54,696 nt of DNA from Pseudomonadota bacterium (GTDB lineage: Bacteria > Pseudomonadota > Alphaproteobacteria > Rhizobiales > Beijerinckiaceae), in the NCBI GenBank assembly GCA_023450615.1, contig JAEXGT010000028.1, forward strand, positions 1 through 54,696, written 5' to 3'. The notes under the pieces are model-generated. The model was not told the DNA's origin, searched no databases, and saw only the letters and a program-made list of their open reading frames with translations. Numbering within the stretch: position 1 is the stretch's first letter; each line of letters begins with the position of its first letter. This document shows positions 8,901 to 16,578 of the stretch, piece by piece. The translations under genes were made by a program, and so were the position numbers.

Positions 8901-9157
8901 GGGCGGGCGGCCTTGGAAGCGCCCGGCGCGGCGCGGCCCGGCGAATGGCTCTCGGGCTTGCGCTCCCGGGACGAACGCATCGGCGGAGGAGGGGCCTGCG
9001 GCTCGGATTTCGCGGCCAGGACAGCGGCGGCCCATTCCTCGAGACTCATGCCGGCCTGCCGGGCGGCGGCTTTCGCCATCTCCCGGACGTCGAGGTCCAG
9101 CTCGTCGAGGTTCGAAAGGACGGATCGTCTCATGGCCGCGCTCGCGGGGGAACACAC
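5999..9157 (-). CDS. PodJ-like polarity factor: coiled coil, one membrane helix, SEL1 repeats
   Basis: A 1052-aa protein. The N terminus (residues ~1-45) holds a short helical motif (LDLDVREMAKAAARQAG). A long, mostly coiled-coil region of about 600 residues follows, then an acidic stretch (EIIDTEDEA), one membrane helix near residues 735-755 (LLIGLGLVILATGTAQVMSSG), a Pro/Ala-rich linker and C-terminal SEL1/TPR-like repeats (DATAIYDIAARAAEG, LPLAQERLAMILEKG, IRAMHNLATLLASG, KDSQFNMGVLLARG). This order matches PodJ and relatives, which mark a cell pole and reach the periplasm with their SEL1 domain. The start is GTG at 9157, with GGGAG just upstream, or ATG at 9133. The PodJ assignment rests on architecture, not alignment. 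Confidence 0.75.
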   Translation of the reverse strand: MCSPASAAMRRSVLSNLDELDLDVREMAKAAARQAGMSLEEWAAAVLAAKSEPQAPPPPMRSSRERKPESHSPGRAAPGASKAARPDLERTFEALMTAVSAETERQTQDHASRTAIALESMASWIEQTEERLNETARASADHQDRMATALSQALSTLKGRLDSVERQAVTERQPDKSWMPAIGAISAEIEQLRASMANLATHDEISSLDNVLKDIAKDMGQGAASKDLLILAQSTAAVYRQIQSLSEDLNEGLHGRIGDEIDRLKARIEHLAETGIDRTVIDFLSSQIVDMRHDLANRAEPRQIERLTEEVTTLGRQIADLRIHQVGRNDFSALKTSLENVCAALNKTVTAQEQSDVPARLDRMSRDLTALVSRPAAEPVDLDPVTDQLALLTERMATLSESRFQQNDALNTMIERLSAQVQAVADKEAPSQEPLMKRFDRIEEELRQVGQNLGQNLGQQADTSSMQHMLRNIDEKLDRVPLKPLSLDALEQQIASLAERLAQKSDEPLQKVLEETTSHLRNLQNDAADIAERAAKAALKDLQPNLPDAGDLDALKQGFVELKALQSRADKKTQETLRAVHGALETLISRFPEQSAAAQQSGPISQAILSAPPERLPPEDRLEAAVRRLHAATLSQIEEVSTARPDDAEKTSEIAVSVPAIDEAELGTVRAGFIAAARRAAQADKADPATALSHDAQEEAADPIEIIDTEDEASTESPASLMERIRRRLDAHRRSLLIGLGLVILATGTAQVMSSGLVPSPLTLLESGTAPEASPVPLAEAASPEEAAQTGSISAPSDRTDLFQPSSLAAPAAPITVVAPKFLVDPATVGEIPALVPAALRQAAQAGDATAIYDIAARAAEGRDIPQDMTLAIHFYERAAQAGLPLAQERLAMILEKGIGTPRDPKQAAMWYERAAQGGNIRAMHNLATLLASGSTGKPDYAIALRWYSEAAEAGLKDSQFNMGVLLARGIGAKADPANAYKWFALAATQGDADAARKRDELAARLSAAELKNIRAAIEHWRPRPVDPIANEAPAPASGRTAALGRPHENRS

Positions 9158-9498
9158 TGAACTCCCGGCCGGATCGCGCCCCCTGCCCGATATCCGCCGT
9201 GGCGGCCGGGAAACCTAGGATTGAGGCGAATCACTTAGCCCCCAGGTCGCTCAGCCGACGGTGCAGCTTTCGGCGAGCGTGGTAAAAAAGCCGTTAAGCG
9301 CTGGAACTTAGCCTCCTGGTCCCCCTCTGAACGGGCAGGATATTCCCAAGCAGAGTGCAAGAAAATCCCTTGGAATTGCTTGGCCGGAGGCGCGCGCCCG
9401 CAAGCACTTGCAACCAACATATAGTATGTTCTATCATAACGTTACGGCTAAGGGTGCTGGAGCACCTTATCAAAACGAAAAACGGACGGGGGCATACG
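9158..9498. other. 341-bp divergent intergenic region (PodJ-like gene / merR)
   Basis: It separates the PodJ-like gene (-) from merR (+). The merR-proximal half is unusually AT-rich for this window and holds the putative merR promoter and dyad (9408-9437). In the other half I see only a GGGAG ribosome site for the minus-strand gene and no further gene or convincing promoter. Confidence 0.6.
9408..9437 (+). promoter_or_regulatory. Putative merR promoter with dyad in the spacer
   Basis: A TTGCAA -35-like hexamer (9408-9413) and a TATCAT -10-like hexamer (9432-9437) are 18 bp apart. The spacer holds the perfect inverted repeat AACATA-TAG-TATGTT (9416-9430). A dyad between -35 and -10 is the normal position for MerR-family operators, so autoregulation is likely. 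The ATG lies about 60 bp downstream. This is read by eye and untested. Confidence 0.5.
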
Positions 9499-9909
9499 AT
9501 GAACCACGATACAGTCGGTTCCAATCCTAGTGAGATGGGAGAGGGCGCAAAGTCTTATACGATCGGAGATCTGGCGCGGGAGTTCGGCGTTACTCTGCGG
9601 ACGCTTCGCTTCTATGAAGATCGCGGTCTTCTCTCTCCCCGCCGCGACGGCACCGCCCGCATCTACGATGCCCGCGACCGTGAGCGCCTGTCCGTCATCC
9701 TGAAGGGCAAGCAGCTCGGCTTCACCCTCACCGAGATCCGCGCCATGCTCGCCGAAGAGCGCTCGGCGAACGGCCAGGCCATGAACCTCAAGCTCTCCCT
9801 CGATCAGGTGGAGGATCAGATCCGCCATCTCGAGCAGCAGAAGATCGAGATCGAGGAGGCGCTTCAGGAGCTGAAGTCGCGCCGCTCGAGCCTCGCCGCT
9901 GCGGCCTGA
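9499..9909 (+). CDS. MerR family transcriptional regulator
   Basis: A 136-aa regulator with an N-terminal winged helix-turn-helix (residues ~18-85: YTIGDLAREFGVTLRTLRFYEDRGLLSP in two segments) and a coiled-coil dimer helix (~95-130, LDQVEDQIRHLEQQKIEIEE). It has no metal-binding cysteines, which argues against a metal sensor. The ATG at 9499 has GGACGGGGG upstream; a longer in-frame start would only add promoter sequence. It sits directly before a beta-oxidation operon in the same orientation but is separated by a strong terminator, so it probably controls that operon in trans, as MerR-type LiuR regulators do for acyl-CoA catabolism. That target is inferred from position and from the dyad at 10121. 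Confidence 0.88.
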   Translation: MNHDTVGSNPSEMGEGAKSYTIGDLAREFGVTLRTLRFYEDRGLLSPRRDGTARIYDARDRERLSVILKGKQLGFTLTEIRAMLAEERSANGQAMNLKLSLDQVEDQIRHLEQQKIEIEEALQELKSRRSSLAAAA

Positions 9910-9929
9910 CGGCATCGACCATATTTCTC

Positions 9930-9984
9930 AAAGCGCCAGGATGGCCCGGGATTGTCCCGCCGCCATCCTGGCGCTTTCGTTTTC
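9930..9984 (+). terminator. Rho-independent terminator after merR
   Basis: The 16-bp perfect stem AAAGCGCCAGGATGGC / GCCATCCTGGCGCTTT (9930-9945 and 9962-9977) is followed by CGTTTTC. It is the strongest hairpin terminator in the window and separates merR from the acyl-CoA dehydrogenase transcript. Confidence 0.85.
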
Positions 9985-10120
9985 AGGGTGCGGTTTGCTG
10001 ACGGGTGCGGCCAGACGCATCATCACCGGCCCGAGCCCCAGCACCCTGCCCATTCTCGCCGCGATCCCGACTTTCGTCTGTGTCCGGGCCAATTGTGTGC
10101 CCTACCTCTTCCCAAAAGGA

Positions 10121-10148
10121 ATAGATGGTTTATATCTAAACTATCTAT
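10121..10148. promoter_or_regulatory. 12-bp inverted repeat upstream of the acyl-CoA dehydrogenase gene
   Basis: The arms ATAGATGGTTTA (10121-10132) and TAAACTATCTAT (10137-10148) match at 11 of 12 positions around a TATC spacer, in an AT-rich island 54 bp before the ATG. The size and position fit an operator, with the adjacent MerR protein the obvious candidate ligand, although the sequence differs from the merR spacer dyad. Core promoter hexamers are not clear. Confidence 0.55.
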
Positions 10149-10202
10149 CGTGCCGGTGAGCTCACGGAGCTTGGCCGGAGGCTGCTTGGAGAGGATGCGC
10201 GA

Positions 10203-11996
10203 ATGCCGGTTTACAAGGCCCCCGTCGAGGACGTCATGTTCCTCCTGAACGATGTCTTCGCCATCGAGCGCCACAACAATCTGCCGGGCTTCGCCGATGC
10301 GACGCCGGATGTGGTGGAGGCGATCCTCTCCGAGGGCGCGAAGCTCTGCGAGGAGGTGTTCGCTCCCCTCAACCTGTCGGGCGACCAGGAGGGCTGCACC
10401 CGCAACGCGGACGGCTCGGTGACCCCGCCGAAGGGATTCAAGGAGGGTTATGAGGCTTACGCGGCGGGCGGCTGGATGGGTCTGTCGGTGCCGGAGGAGT
10501 TCGGCGGGCAGGGGCTTCCCTCCGTCCTGAACACCATCATGCAGGAATTCCTCTCCTCGTCGAACCTGTCGCTCGCCATGTATCCGGGGCTCACGCAAGG
10601 CGCGATCGCGGCGCTGCTGGTGCACGGCACCGAGGAGCAGAAGCGCACCTATCTGCCGAAGATGGTGGAGGGTGCGTGGACCGGCACCATGAACCTCACG
10701 GAACCCCATTGCGGCACCGATCTCGGCCTGCTCAAGACGAAGGCCGTGCCGAACGGCGACGGCTCCTATGCGATTTCCGGCACCAAGATCTTCATCTCCG
10801 CCGGCGAGCACGACATGGCGGAGAACATCGTGCATCTGGTGCTCGCGCGCATCGAAGGCGCGCCCCAGGGCACCAAGGGCATCTCGCTCTTCGTCGTGCC
10901 GAAATTCACCGTAAAGGACGATGGTTCTCTGGGTGAGAAGAACGGCGTGTCCTGCGGCTCGATCGAGCACAAGATGGGCATTCACGGCAACGCCACCTGC
11001 GTCATGAATTACGACGGCGCGAAGGGCTGGCTGGTGGGCCAGGAGAACCGCGGCCTCAACGCCATGTTCGTGATGATGAACGAAGCGCGCCTCGCGGTGG
11101 GCGTGCAGGGTCTCGCGCAATCCGAGGTCGCGTATCAGAACGCGGTTGCCTATGCGAAGGATCGCCTGCAAGGCCGCTCGCTCACCGGCGCGAAGTTCCC
11201 CGACAAGCCCGCCGATCCCATCATCGTGCACCCGGACGTGCGCCGTACGCTTCTGTCCATCAAGGCGTTCAACGAAGCCGCGCGCGCGCTTGTCGTTTGG
11301 ACGGGCCTCAACAGCGACATCGCGCATCGCTCCTCCGACGAGGCGCAGCGCCAGATCGCTGAGGATTACATGGGCCTCCTGACGCCCGTAGTGAAAGGCG
11401 TGCTCACCGATCTCGGTTTCGACAACGCCGTGAAGGCGCAGCAGATGTTCGGCGGTCACGGCTATATCGAGGAATGGGGCATGTCGCAGTTCGTGCGCGA
11501 TGCCCGCATCGCCATGATCTATGAGGGCGCCAACGGCATCCAGGCCATGGACCTCGTGGGCCGCAAGCTCGGCAAGGACGGCGGACGCGCCATCATGGCC
11601 TTCTTCAACGAGGTCGGCGCCTTCTGCCAGGAGAATGAAGGCGATGAAAACCTGAAGTGCTTCGTCGCGCCGCTCCAGCAGGGCCTCGGCCATTTGCAGC
11701 AGGCCACCATGTGGTTCATGCAGAACGCCATGGCGAAGCCCGACAATGCGGGCGCGGGGGCCACCGATTACATGCATCTCTTCGGCACGGTCGCTCTCGG
11801 CTATATGTGGGCGAAGATGGCGAAGGCTGCCCATGCGAAAAAGGCGCAAGGAAACGGCAATGCCGAGAAGATGGATGCGAAGCTCCTCACGGGCCGCTTC
11901 TTCATGGAGCGCATGATGCCGGAAACGGGCGTGCGCCTCGCGCGGATTTCTTCCGGCGCGGATGTGACCATGGCGATGCCGATGGAAGCTTTTTGA
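10203..11996 (+). CDS. Acyl-CoA dehydrogenase with C-terminal extension domain
   Basis: A 597-aa FAD flavoprotein that oxidises acyl-CoA to trans-2-enoyl-CoA, the first step of beta-oxidation. The N-terminal helical domain, middle beta domain (MNLTEPHCGTDLGLLKTKA, then TKIFISAGEHD) and C-terminal helical domain are in order. The catalytic Glu is E441 in IYEGANGIQAMDLVGRKL. Residues ~465-595 form the extra C-terminal domain of the ~600-aa acyl-CoA dehydrogenase subgroup. GGAGAGG precedes the ATG. It is followed on the same strand by a thiolase and a FadJ-like gene, giving a full beta-oxidation spiral. Chain-length preference cannot be told. Confidence 0.93.
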   Translation: MPVYKAPVEDVMFLLNDVFAIERHNNLPGFADATPDVVEAILSEGAKLCEEVFAPLNLSGDQEGCTRNADGSVTPPKGFKEGYEAYAAGGWMGLSVPEEFGGQGLPSVLNTIMQEFLSSSNLSLAMYPGLTQGAIAALLVHGTEEQKRTYLPKMVEGAWTGTMNLTEPHCGTDLGLLKTKAVPNGDGSYAISGTKIFISAGEHDMAENIVHLVLARIEGAPQGTKGISLFVVPKFTVKDDGSLGEKNGVSCGSIEHKMGIHGNATCVMNYDGAKGWLVGQENRGLNAMFVMMNEARLAVGVQGLAQSEVAYQNAVAYAKDRLQGRSLTGAKFPDKPADPIIVHPDVRRTLLSIKAFNEAARALVVWTGLNSDIAHRSSDEAQRQIAEDYMGLLTPVVKGVLTDLGFDNAVKAQQMFGGHGYIEEWGMSQFVRDARIAMIYEGANGIQAMDLVGRKLGKDGGRAIMAFFNEVGAFCQENEGDENLKCFVAPLQQGLGHLQQATMWFMQNAMAKPDNAGAGATDYMHLFGTVALGYMWAKMAKAAHAKKAQGNGNAEKMDAKLLTGRFFMERMMPETGVRLARISSGADVTMAMPMEAF

Positions 11997-12002
11997 TTGA
12001 AA

Positions 12003-12110
12003 GGCGTCATCCCGGACAGAGCGCAGCGAAGATCCGGGATCACGCGACCAGTGAAATGCCTAATTCTGAAAAACGATCCCGGTTCGCGTTTCGCTTGCCG
12101 GGATAACGCC
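12003..12110. repeat. Palindromic intergenic element (REP-like)
   Basis: Terminal inverted repeats GGCGTCATCCCGG (12003-12015) and CCGGGATAACGCC (12098-12110) agree at 12 of 13 positions. Inside is a further hairpin, ATCCCGGA...TCCGGGAT. It fills almost the whole gap between the acyl-CoA dehydrogenase and thiolase genes. It could shield mRNA or attenuate transcription. Confidence 0.7.
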
Positions 12111-12131
12111 AAATAAATCTGGGAGGCCCCT

Positions 12132-13340
12132 ATGGCCGATGCATTCATCTACGACGCTGTTCGCACCCCGCGTGGGCGCGGCAAGCCGGATGGCTCGCTT
12201 CACGAGGTGCCGACGGTCGACCTCGCCGTCACCGCGCTCGATGCGATCCGCAGGCGCAACGATCTCGACCCGATCCAGGTGGAGGATGTGGTGCTCGGCT
12301 GCGTCGATCCGGTCGGCGAGGCGGGCGGTGACATCGCGCGCGCGGCGGCGCTGAAGGCGGGCTTCGGCAAGGAAGTGCCGGGCGTGCAGATCAACCGCTT
12401 CTGCGCTTCGGGCCTGGATGCGGTGAACCTCGCCGCCGCGCAGGTGATGTCCGGCATGAAGGACATTGCCATCGGCGGCGGCGTCGAATCCATGAGCCGC
12501 GTCGGCATGGGCGCCTCGGGCGGCGCGTGGCCGGTCGATCCCGGCATTGCCGTTCCCGGCTATTTCCTGCCCCAGGGCATCTCGGCGGACCTGATCGCCA
12601 CCAAATACGGCTTTACCCGCGACGATGTGGATGCCTATGCGGTCGAGTCGCAGAAGCGCGCGGCCAAAGCCTGGGACGAGGGGCGCTTCGCCAAATCCGT
12701 CGTGCCGGTGAAGGACGTGAACGGCATCACCATCCTCGGACGGGATGAGCATATGCGGCCGCAGACCGACATGCAGTCGCTCGGCCAGCTGAAGGCCGCC
12801 TTCGTGCAGATGGGCGAGATGGGCGGGTTCGATGCCGTCGCCATCGCCGCGCATCCGGATGTGGAGTTCATCGACCACGTGCATCATGCGGGCAACTCCT
12901 CCGGCATCGTGGACGGCGCCGCCGCCGTGCTCGTCGGCTCGAAGGAGGGCGGCGCGAAGATGGGCGTGAAGCCCCGCGCGCGCATCAAGGGCTTCGCCTC
13001 CATCGGTTCAGATCTCGCGCTCATGCTCACCGGCCCCATCGACGTGTCGGAGCTGGCGCTCAAGAAAGCCGGAATGACCAAGGACGACATCGATCTCTTC
13101 GAGATCAACGAAGCGTTCTCCGCCGTGGTGCTGCGCTACATCCAGGCGCTCGATCTCGACCCCGCGAAAGTCAACGTGAATGGCGGCGCGATTGCCATGG
13201 GCCATCCGCTCGGCGCGACCGGCGCGATGATCCTCGGCACCGTGCTCGACGAATTGGAGCGCACCGGCAAGCAGACGGCGCTGATCACGCTCTGCGTCGC
13301 CGCAGGCATGGGCACGGCGGCGATCATCGAGCGGGTTTGA
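12132..13340 (+). CDS. fadA: Acetyl-CoA C-acyltransferase (thiolase)
   Basis: A 402-aa thiolase cleaving 3-ketoacyl-CoA to acetyl-CoA and a shortened acyl-CoA. The nucleophilic Cys is C91 in INRFCASGLDAVN. The family's C-terminal signatures are present: NEAFSAVVLRY, NGGAIAMGHPLGATGA with the active-site His, and LCVAAGMGTA with the second Cys. TGGGAGG lies just before the ATG. Its place between an acyl-CoA dehydrogenase and a multifunctional hydratase/dehydrogenase argues for a degradative (FadA-type) rather than a biosynthetic (PhaA-type) role. Confidence 0.92.
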   Translation: MADAFIYDAVRTPRGRGKPDGSLHEVPTVDLAVTALDAIRRRNDLDPIQVEDVVLGCVDPVGEAGGDIARAAALKAGFGKEVPGVQINRFCASGLDAVNLAAAQVMSGMKDIAIGGGVESMSRVGMGASGGAWPVDPGIAVPGYFLPQGISADLIATKYGFTRDDVDAYAVESQKRAAKAWDEGRFAKSVVPVKDVNGITILGRDEHMRPQTDMQSLGQLKAAFVQMGEMGGFDAVAIAAHPDVEFIDHVHHAGNSSGIVDGAAAVLVGSKEGGAKMGVKPRARIKGFASIGSDLALMLTGPIDVSELALKKAGMTKDDIDLFEINEAFSAVVLRYIQALDLDPAKVNVNGGAIAMGHPLGATGAMILGTVLDELERTGKQTALITLCVAAGMGTAAIIERV

Positions 13341-13359
13341 GAAGCGAATACGCAAGCAT

Positions 13360-13470
13360 CCTCATCCTGAGGAGGCGCGAAGCGCCGTCTCGAAGGACGA
13401 GAATGCGGATCCAGAGAACACTGGACCATCCTTCGAGACGCCCGCTGAAGGCGGGCTCCTCAGGATGAGG
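13360..13470. repeat. Palindromic intergenic element, second family
   Basis: Outer arms CCTCATCCTGAGGA (13360-13373) and TCCTCAGGATGAGG (13457-13470) are perfect inverted repeats. Inside are the inverted pair CGTCTCGAAGGA / TCCTTCGAGACG and small GCGCGAAGCGC-type hairpins. This CCTCATCCTGAGGAG...CTCGAAGGA pattern is a widespread dispersed repeat in Hyphomicrobiales genomes. It occupies the thiolase-fadJ gap. Confidence 0.8.
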
Positions 13471-13486
13471 TCCGAGGGAGGACACC

Positions 13487-15694
13487 ATGACGAACTTCAC
13501 CAATTTCCGCTTCGAGACCGACGCCGACGGCATTGCGCTCGCCACGTGGGACATGCCGGGCCGCTCGATGAACGTCATCACCGCCCAGGTGATGGATGAG
13601 CTGTCTCAGATCATCGAGAAGGTCGCGTCCGACGAGGCCATCAAGGGCTGCGTCATCACATCGGGCAAGGAGACGTTCTCCGGCGGCGCGGATCTCACCA
13701 TGCTCCAATCTTCCAGCGCGGAATTCATGCGCGTGGCGAAGGAGAAGGGCGAGGAGGCGGCCAACATGTTCCTCTTCGAGGAATCCCGCAAGCTCTCGCT
13801 GCTCTACCGCCGCCTGGAGACCTGCGGCAAGCCGTTCGCCATCGCCATTCACGGCGTGTGCCTCGGCGGCGCGTTCGAATTGGCGCTCGCCTGTCACTAC
13901 CGCGTTCTGTCGGATGTGGATGCCACCCGCGTCGGCCTGCCCGAGGTGAAGGTCGGGCTCTTCCCCGGCGCTGGCGGCACGCAGCGCGTGGCGCGCCTCA
14001 TGCAGACGGGCGATGCCTTACAGATGCTCTTCAAGGGCGAGCAGATCCGCCCGCTCATGGCGCGCAATATGGGCCTCGCGCATGCGGTCGCACCGCGCGG
14101 CGAGATCGTGCAGGCCGCAAAGGACTGGATCAAGAACGGCGGATCGGCCATCGCTCCGTGGGATCAGAAGGGCTACAAGCTTCCTTCCAACAAGGTCTAT
14201 TCCGCAGCGGGCATGCAGATCTGGCCGCCCGCCAACGCCATCTATCGCCGTGAGACGCAGGATAACTATCCGGCCATCCGCGCGATCCTGGAAACGGTCT
14301 ATCAGGGCTTGCAGCTTCCCATGGATCTCGCCCTGAAAGTGGAGTCGCGCTGGTTCGCCAAGATCCTGCGTTCGAAGGAAGCGGCTGCGATGATCCGCAC
14401 CCTGTTCCTCTCCATGCAGGATTTGAACAAGGGCGCGCGCCGTCCGAAGGATATAGCGCCGACCAGCATCAAGAAGGTCGGCGTCGTCGGTGCAGGCTTC
14501 ATGGGCGCGAGTGTGGCTTACGTCACCGCCAATGCGGGCCTTCAGGTCGTGCTGATCGACCGCGATGTGGAAGCGGCGGAGAAGGGCAAGGCCCATTCGC
14601 ACAAGCTCATGTCCGACCAGATCATGAAGGGCCGCGCCAAGACGGCGGATCGCGATGCGCTGCTGGAGCGCATTCAGGCCTCCGCCGATTACAGCGATCT
14701 TGCCGATTGCGATCTCGTCATTGAGGCCGTGTTCGAAGATCCCAAGGTGAAGGCCGAGGTGATCCAGAAGGTGGAGGCTGCGATCCGTCCGGATTGCATC
14801 TTCGCGTCGAACACCTCCACGCTGCCGATCTCGGGACTTGCGAAGAGTTCGAAGAATGCCGGACAGTTCATCGGCATCCATTTCTTCTCGCCGGTCGAGA
14901 AGATGATGCTGGTGGAAATCATCAAGGGCAAGGAAACGGGCGACAAGGCGCTCGCCACCGCGCTCGATTACGTGCGCCTGATCAAGAAGACGCCCATCGT
15001 CGTCAACGACTCGCGGGGCTTCTTCGCCAATCGCTGCGTGCTGGGTTACATTCTCGAAGGCCACCTGATGCTGATCGAGGGCGTGCCCGCGGCGATGATC
15101 GAGCAGGCGGGCAAGCAGGCGGGCATGCCTGTGGGGCCGCTGTCGCTGAACGACGAGGTCGGCGTCGATCTCGGCCTCAAGATCCTGCGCGCCACGAAGG
15201 CGCAGCTGGGCGATGTCGCCATCGTGCCGGAGCAGGAGGAACTGCTCACCACACTCGTGGATAAGGAAGGCCGTTACGGGCGCAAGAACCGGAAAGGCTT
15301 CTACGATTACCCGGAAGGCGGCCAGAAGCGGCTGTGGCCGGGACTCAAGGAGCTGCAGGTGAACCCAGTGGAGGCCGAGCTCATCGACATGCAGGAATTG
15401 AAGCAGCGTCTTCTCGTGGCGCAGGCTCTGGAGGCTGCGCGCACCGTCGAGGAAGGCGTGATCACCGATCCGCGCGAGGCGGATGTGGGCTCCATCCTCG
15501 GCTTCGGCTTCGCGCCTTATACGGGCGGTGCGCTTTCCTATATCGACTTCATGGGCGCCAAGACCTTCGTGGAATTGTGCCAAAAGCTCCAGGCCAAGCA
15601 CGGCGACCGCTTCGCGCCGCCGAAGCTGCTCCTCGATATGGCGGCAAGCGGCGAGACCTTCTATGGCCGCGCCGCGGCGAAGAAGGCGGCGTAA
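13487..15694 (+). CDS. fadJ: FadJ-type multifunctional enzyme: enoyl-CoA hydratase / 3-hydroxyacyl-CoA dehydrogenase
   Basis: A 735-aa protein for the second and third steps of beta-oxidation. The crotonase domain covers residues ~1-190 (oxyanion-hole strands GGADLTML and HGVCLGGAFELALAC, and GLPEVKVGLFPGAGGTQR with the catalytic Glu). A linker is followed by the NAD-binding domain starting at KVGVVGAGFMGASVAY (~residue 328), with IFASNTSTLPIS and GIHFFSPVEKM, and then the two helical C-terminal dehydrogenase domains. GAGGGAGGACACC precedes the ATG. It forms a dehydrogenase-thiolase-FadJ operon with the two upstream genes, and the proteins probably form the usual FadA/FadB-type complex. Confidence 0.93.
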   Translation: MTNFTNFRFETDADGIALATWDMPGRSMNVITAQVMDELSQIIEKVASDEAIKGCVITSGKETFSGGADLTMLQSSSAEFMRVAKEKGEEAANMFLFEESRKLSLLYRRLETCGKPFAIAIHGVCLGGAFELALACHYRVLSDVDATRVGLPEVKVGLFPGAGGTQRVARLMQTGDALQMLFKGEQIRPLMARNMGLAHAVAPRGEIVQAAKDWIKNGGSAIAPWDQKGYKLPSNKVYSAAGMQIWPPANAIYRRETQDNYPAIRAILETVYQGLQLPMDLALKVESRWFAKILRSKEAAAMIRTLFLSMQDLNKGARRPKDIAPTSIKKVGVVGAGFMGASVAYVTANAGLQVVLIDRDVEAAEKGKAHSHKLMSDQIMKGRAKTADRDALLERIQASADYSDLADCDLVIEAVFEDPKVKAEVIQKVEAAIRPDCIFASNTSTLPISGLAKSSKNAGQFIGIHFFSPVEKMMLVEIIKGKETGDKALATALDYVRLIKKTPIVVNDSRGFFANRCVLGYILEGHLMLIEGVPAAMIEQAGKQAGMPVGPLSLNDEVGVDLGLKILRATKAQLGDVAIVPEQEELLTTLVDKEGRYGRKNRKGFYDYPEGGQKRLWPGLKELQVNPVEAELIDMQELKQRLLVAQALEAARTVEEGVITDPREADVGSILGFGFAPYTGGALSYIDFMGAKTFVELCQKLQAKHGDRFAPPKLLLDMAASGETFYGRAAAKKAA

Positions 15695-15711
15695 GAAGCT
15701 GCTCCGCTGTC

Positions 15712-15740
15712 ATTCCGGGCTCCGCTGCGGTGCCCGGAAT
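15712..15740. repeat. Palindromic hairpin after fadJ
   Basis: ATTCCGGGC (15712-15720) and GCCCGGAAT (15732-15740) form a perfect 9-bp stem around TCCGCTGCGGT, itself partly self-complementary. It looks like a half-element of the REP-like family at 12003 and could also act as a terminator, though no T tract follows. The rest of the 250-bp gap shows nothing convincing. Confidence 0.5.
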
Positions 15741-15947
15741 TCATGGGCGCGACGCCGTTCCATCCTGTAAGACCGCAGGGCGAAGAGTTTCGTGCCCGTG
15801 GAACCGCCTGCCGGGCGAAATCGGCCTGAAAGGGAGTCGCCCCGAAATGCGCGCTTTCCCTCAAGGCGGATGAGACGTTGAAGAAGGCGGCGTGATGGTT
15901 CAAGCTTGGGCTCCTTTTCCTGTGGCTGAACCGTGAGCTTGAGCACC

Positions 15948-16571
15948 ATGCCCCGTGTGATCGACTATTACTTCTCGCTCGTAAGCCCCTGGGCCTATAT
16001 CGGCCATGTTCCCTTCATGGAGATCGCGCAGCGGCACGGGATCGAGGTGAATTTCAAGCCGGTGTTCCTGGGGCGAGTCTTCTCCGAGACCGGCGGCCTG
16101 CCGCTGCAGCAGCGCCACCCCGCGCGCCAGCGTTACCGCATGGTCGAGTTGCAGCGCTGGCGCGAGAAGCGTGGGCTGTCCTTCAACCTTACCCCGAAGC
16201 ACTGGCCCTTCGATGTGAACCTCGCCGACCGCACGGTGATCGCCGTCGCGACCACGGGCAAGAGCCCGGATGCCTTCCTGCGCCGCGCCTTCTCCGCGGT
16301 CTGGGAGGAGGAGCGCGATCTCGGCGATCGGCTCGTGCTGGCGGAACTGGCCGAGCAGGCGGGGCACGATTCATCGACCCTCATGGAGGTTGCCGCAGGC
16401 AGCGCCACGGAGGCGATCTATGCGCTCAATCTCGAGAATGCGGTGGCCTCCGACGTGTTCGGCTCCCCGGCCTATGTGCTCGACGGCGAGGTGTTCTGGG
16501 GCCAGGACAGGCTCGAACTCCTCGACGATGCCTTGAGCAGCGGGCGCAGCGCCTACAGCCCGGCGGTGTGA
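15948..16571 (+). CDS. 2-hydroxychromene-2-carboxylate isomerase family protein (DsbA fold)
   Basis: A 207-aa kappa-class GST/DsbA-fold protein. The N-terminal strand VIDYYFSLVSPWAYIG carries the Ser-Pro-Trp motif replacing the DsbA Cys-x-x-Cys, and the C terminus has the conserved VFGSPAYVLDGEVFWGQDRLELL thioredoxin-like end (seen in two parts). Such proteins isomerise aromatic-ring cleavage products with glutathione, but many homologues have unknown substrates, and no aromatic pathway genes are nearby. The ATG at 15948 is preferred; a GTG at 15933 would add five residues. The racemase gene starts 7 bp after its stop, so the two are probably co-transcribed. Confidence 0.85.
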   Translation: MPRVIDYYFSLVSPWAYIGHVPFMEIAQRHGIEVNFKPVFLGRVFSETGGLPLQQRHPARQRYRMVELQRWREKRGLSFNLTPKHWPFDVNLADRTVIAVATTGKSPDAFLRRAFSAVWEEERDLGDRLVLAELAEQAGHDSSTLMEVAAGSATEAIYALNLENAVASDVFGSPAYVLDGEVFWGQDRLELLDDALSSGRSAYSPAV

Positions 16572-16578
16572 TGTTCTC

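Noticed and set aside
7067..9160. Long plus-strand open frame (697 codons) opposite the PodJ-like gene
   Set aside because: It is antisense to a protein with clear coiled-coil and SEL1 signatures; its translation is Arg/Gly/Leu-rich with no known motif, as expected from a high-GC shadow frame.
10023..11849. Minus-strand open frame (608 codons) opposite the acyl-CoA dehydrogenase
   Set aside because: The plus strand has a complete dehydrogenase with its catalytic Glu; the antisense product has no recognisable features.
14018..15601. Minus-strand open frame (527 codons) opposite fadJ
   Set aside because: Antisense to a complete multifunctional beta-oxidation enzyme; low-complexity His/Arg/Leu pattern.
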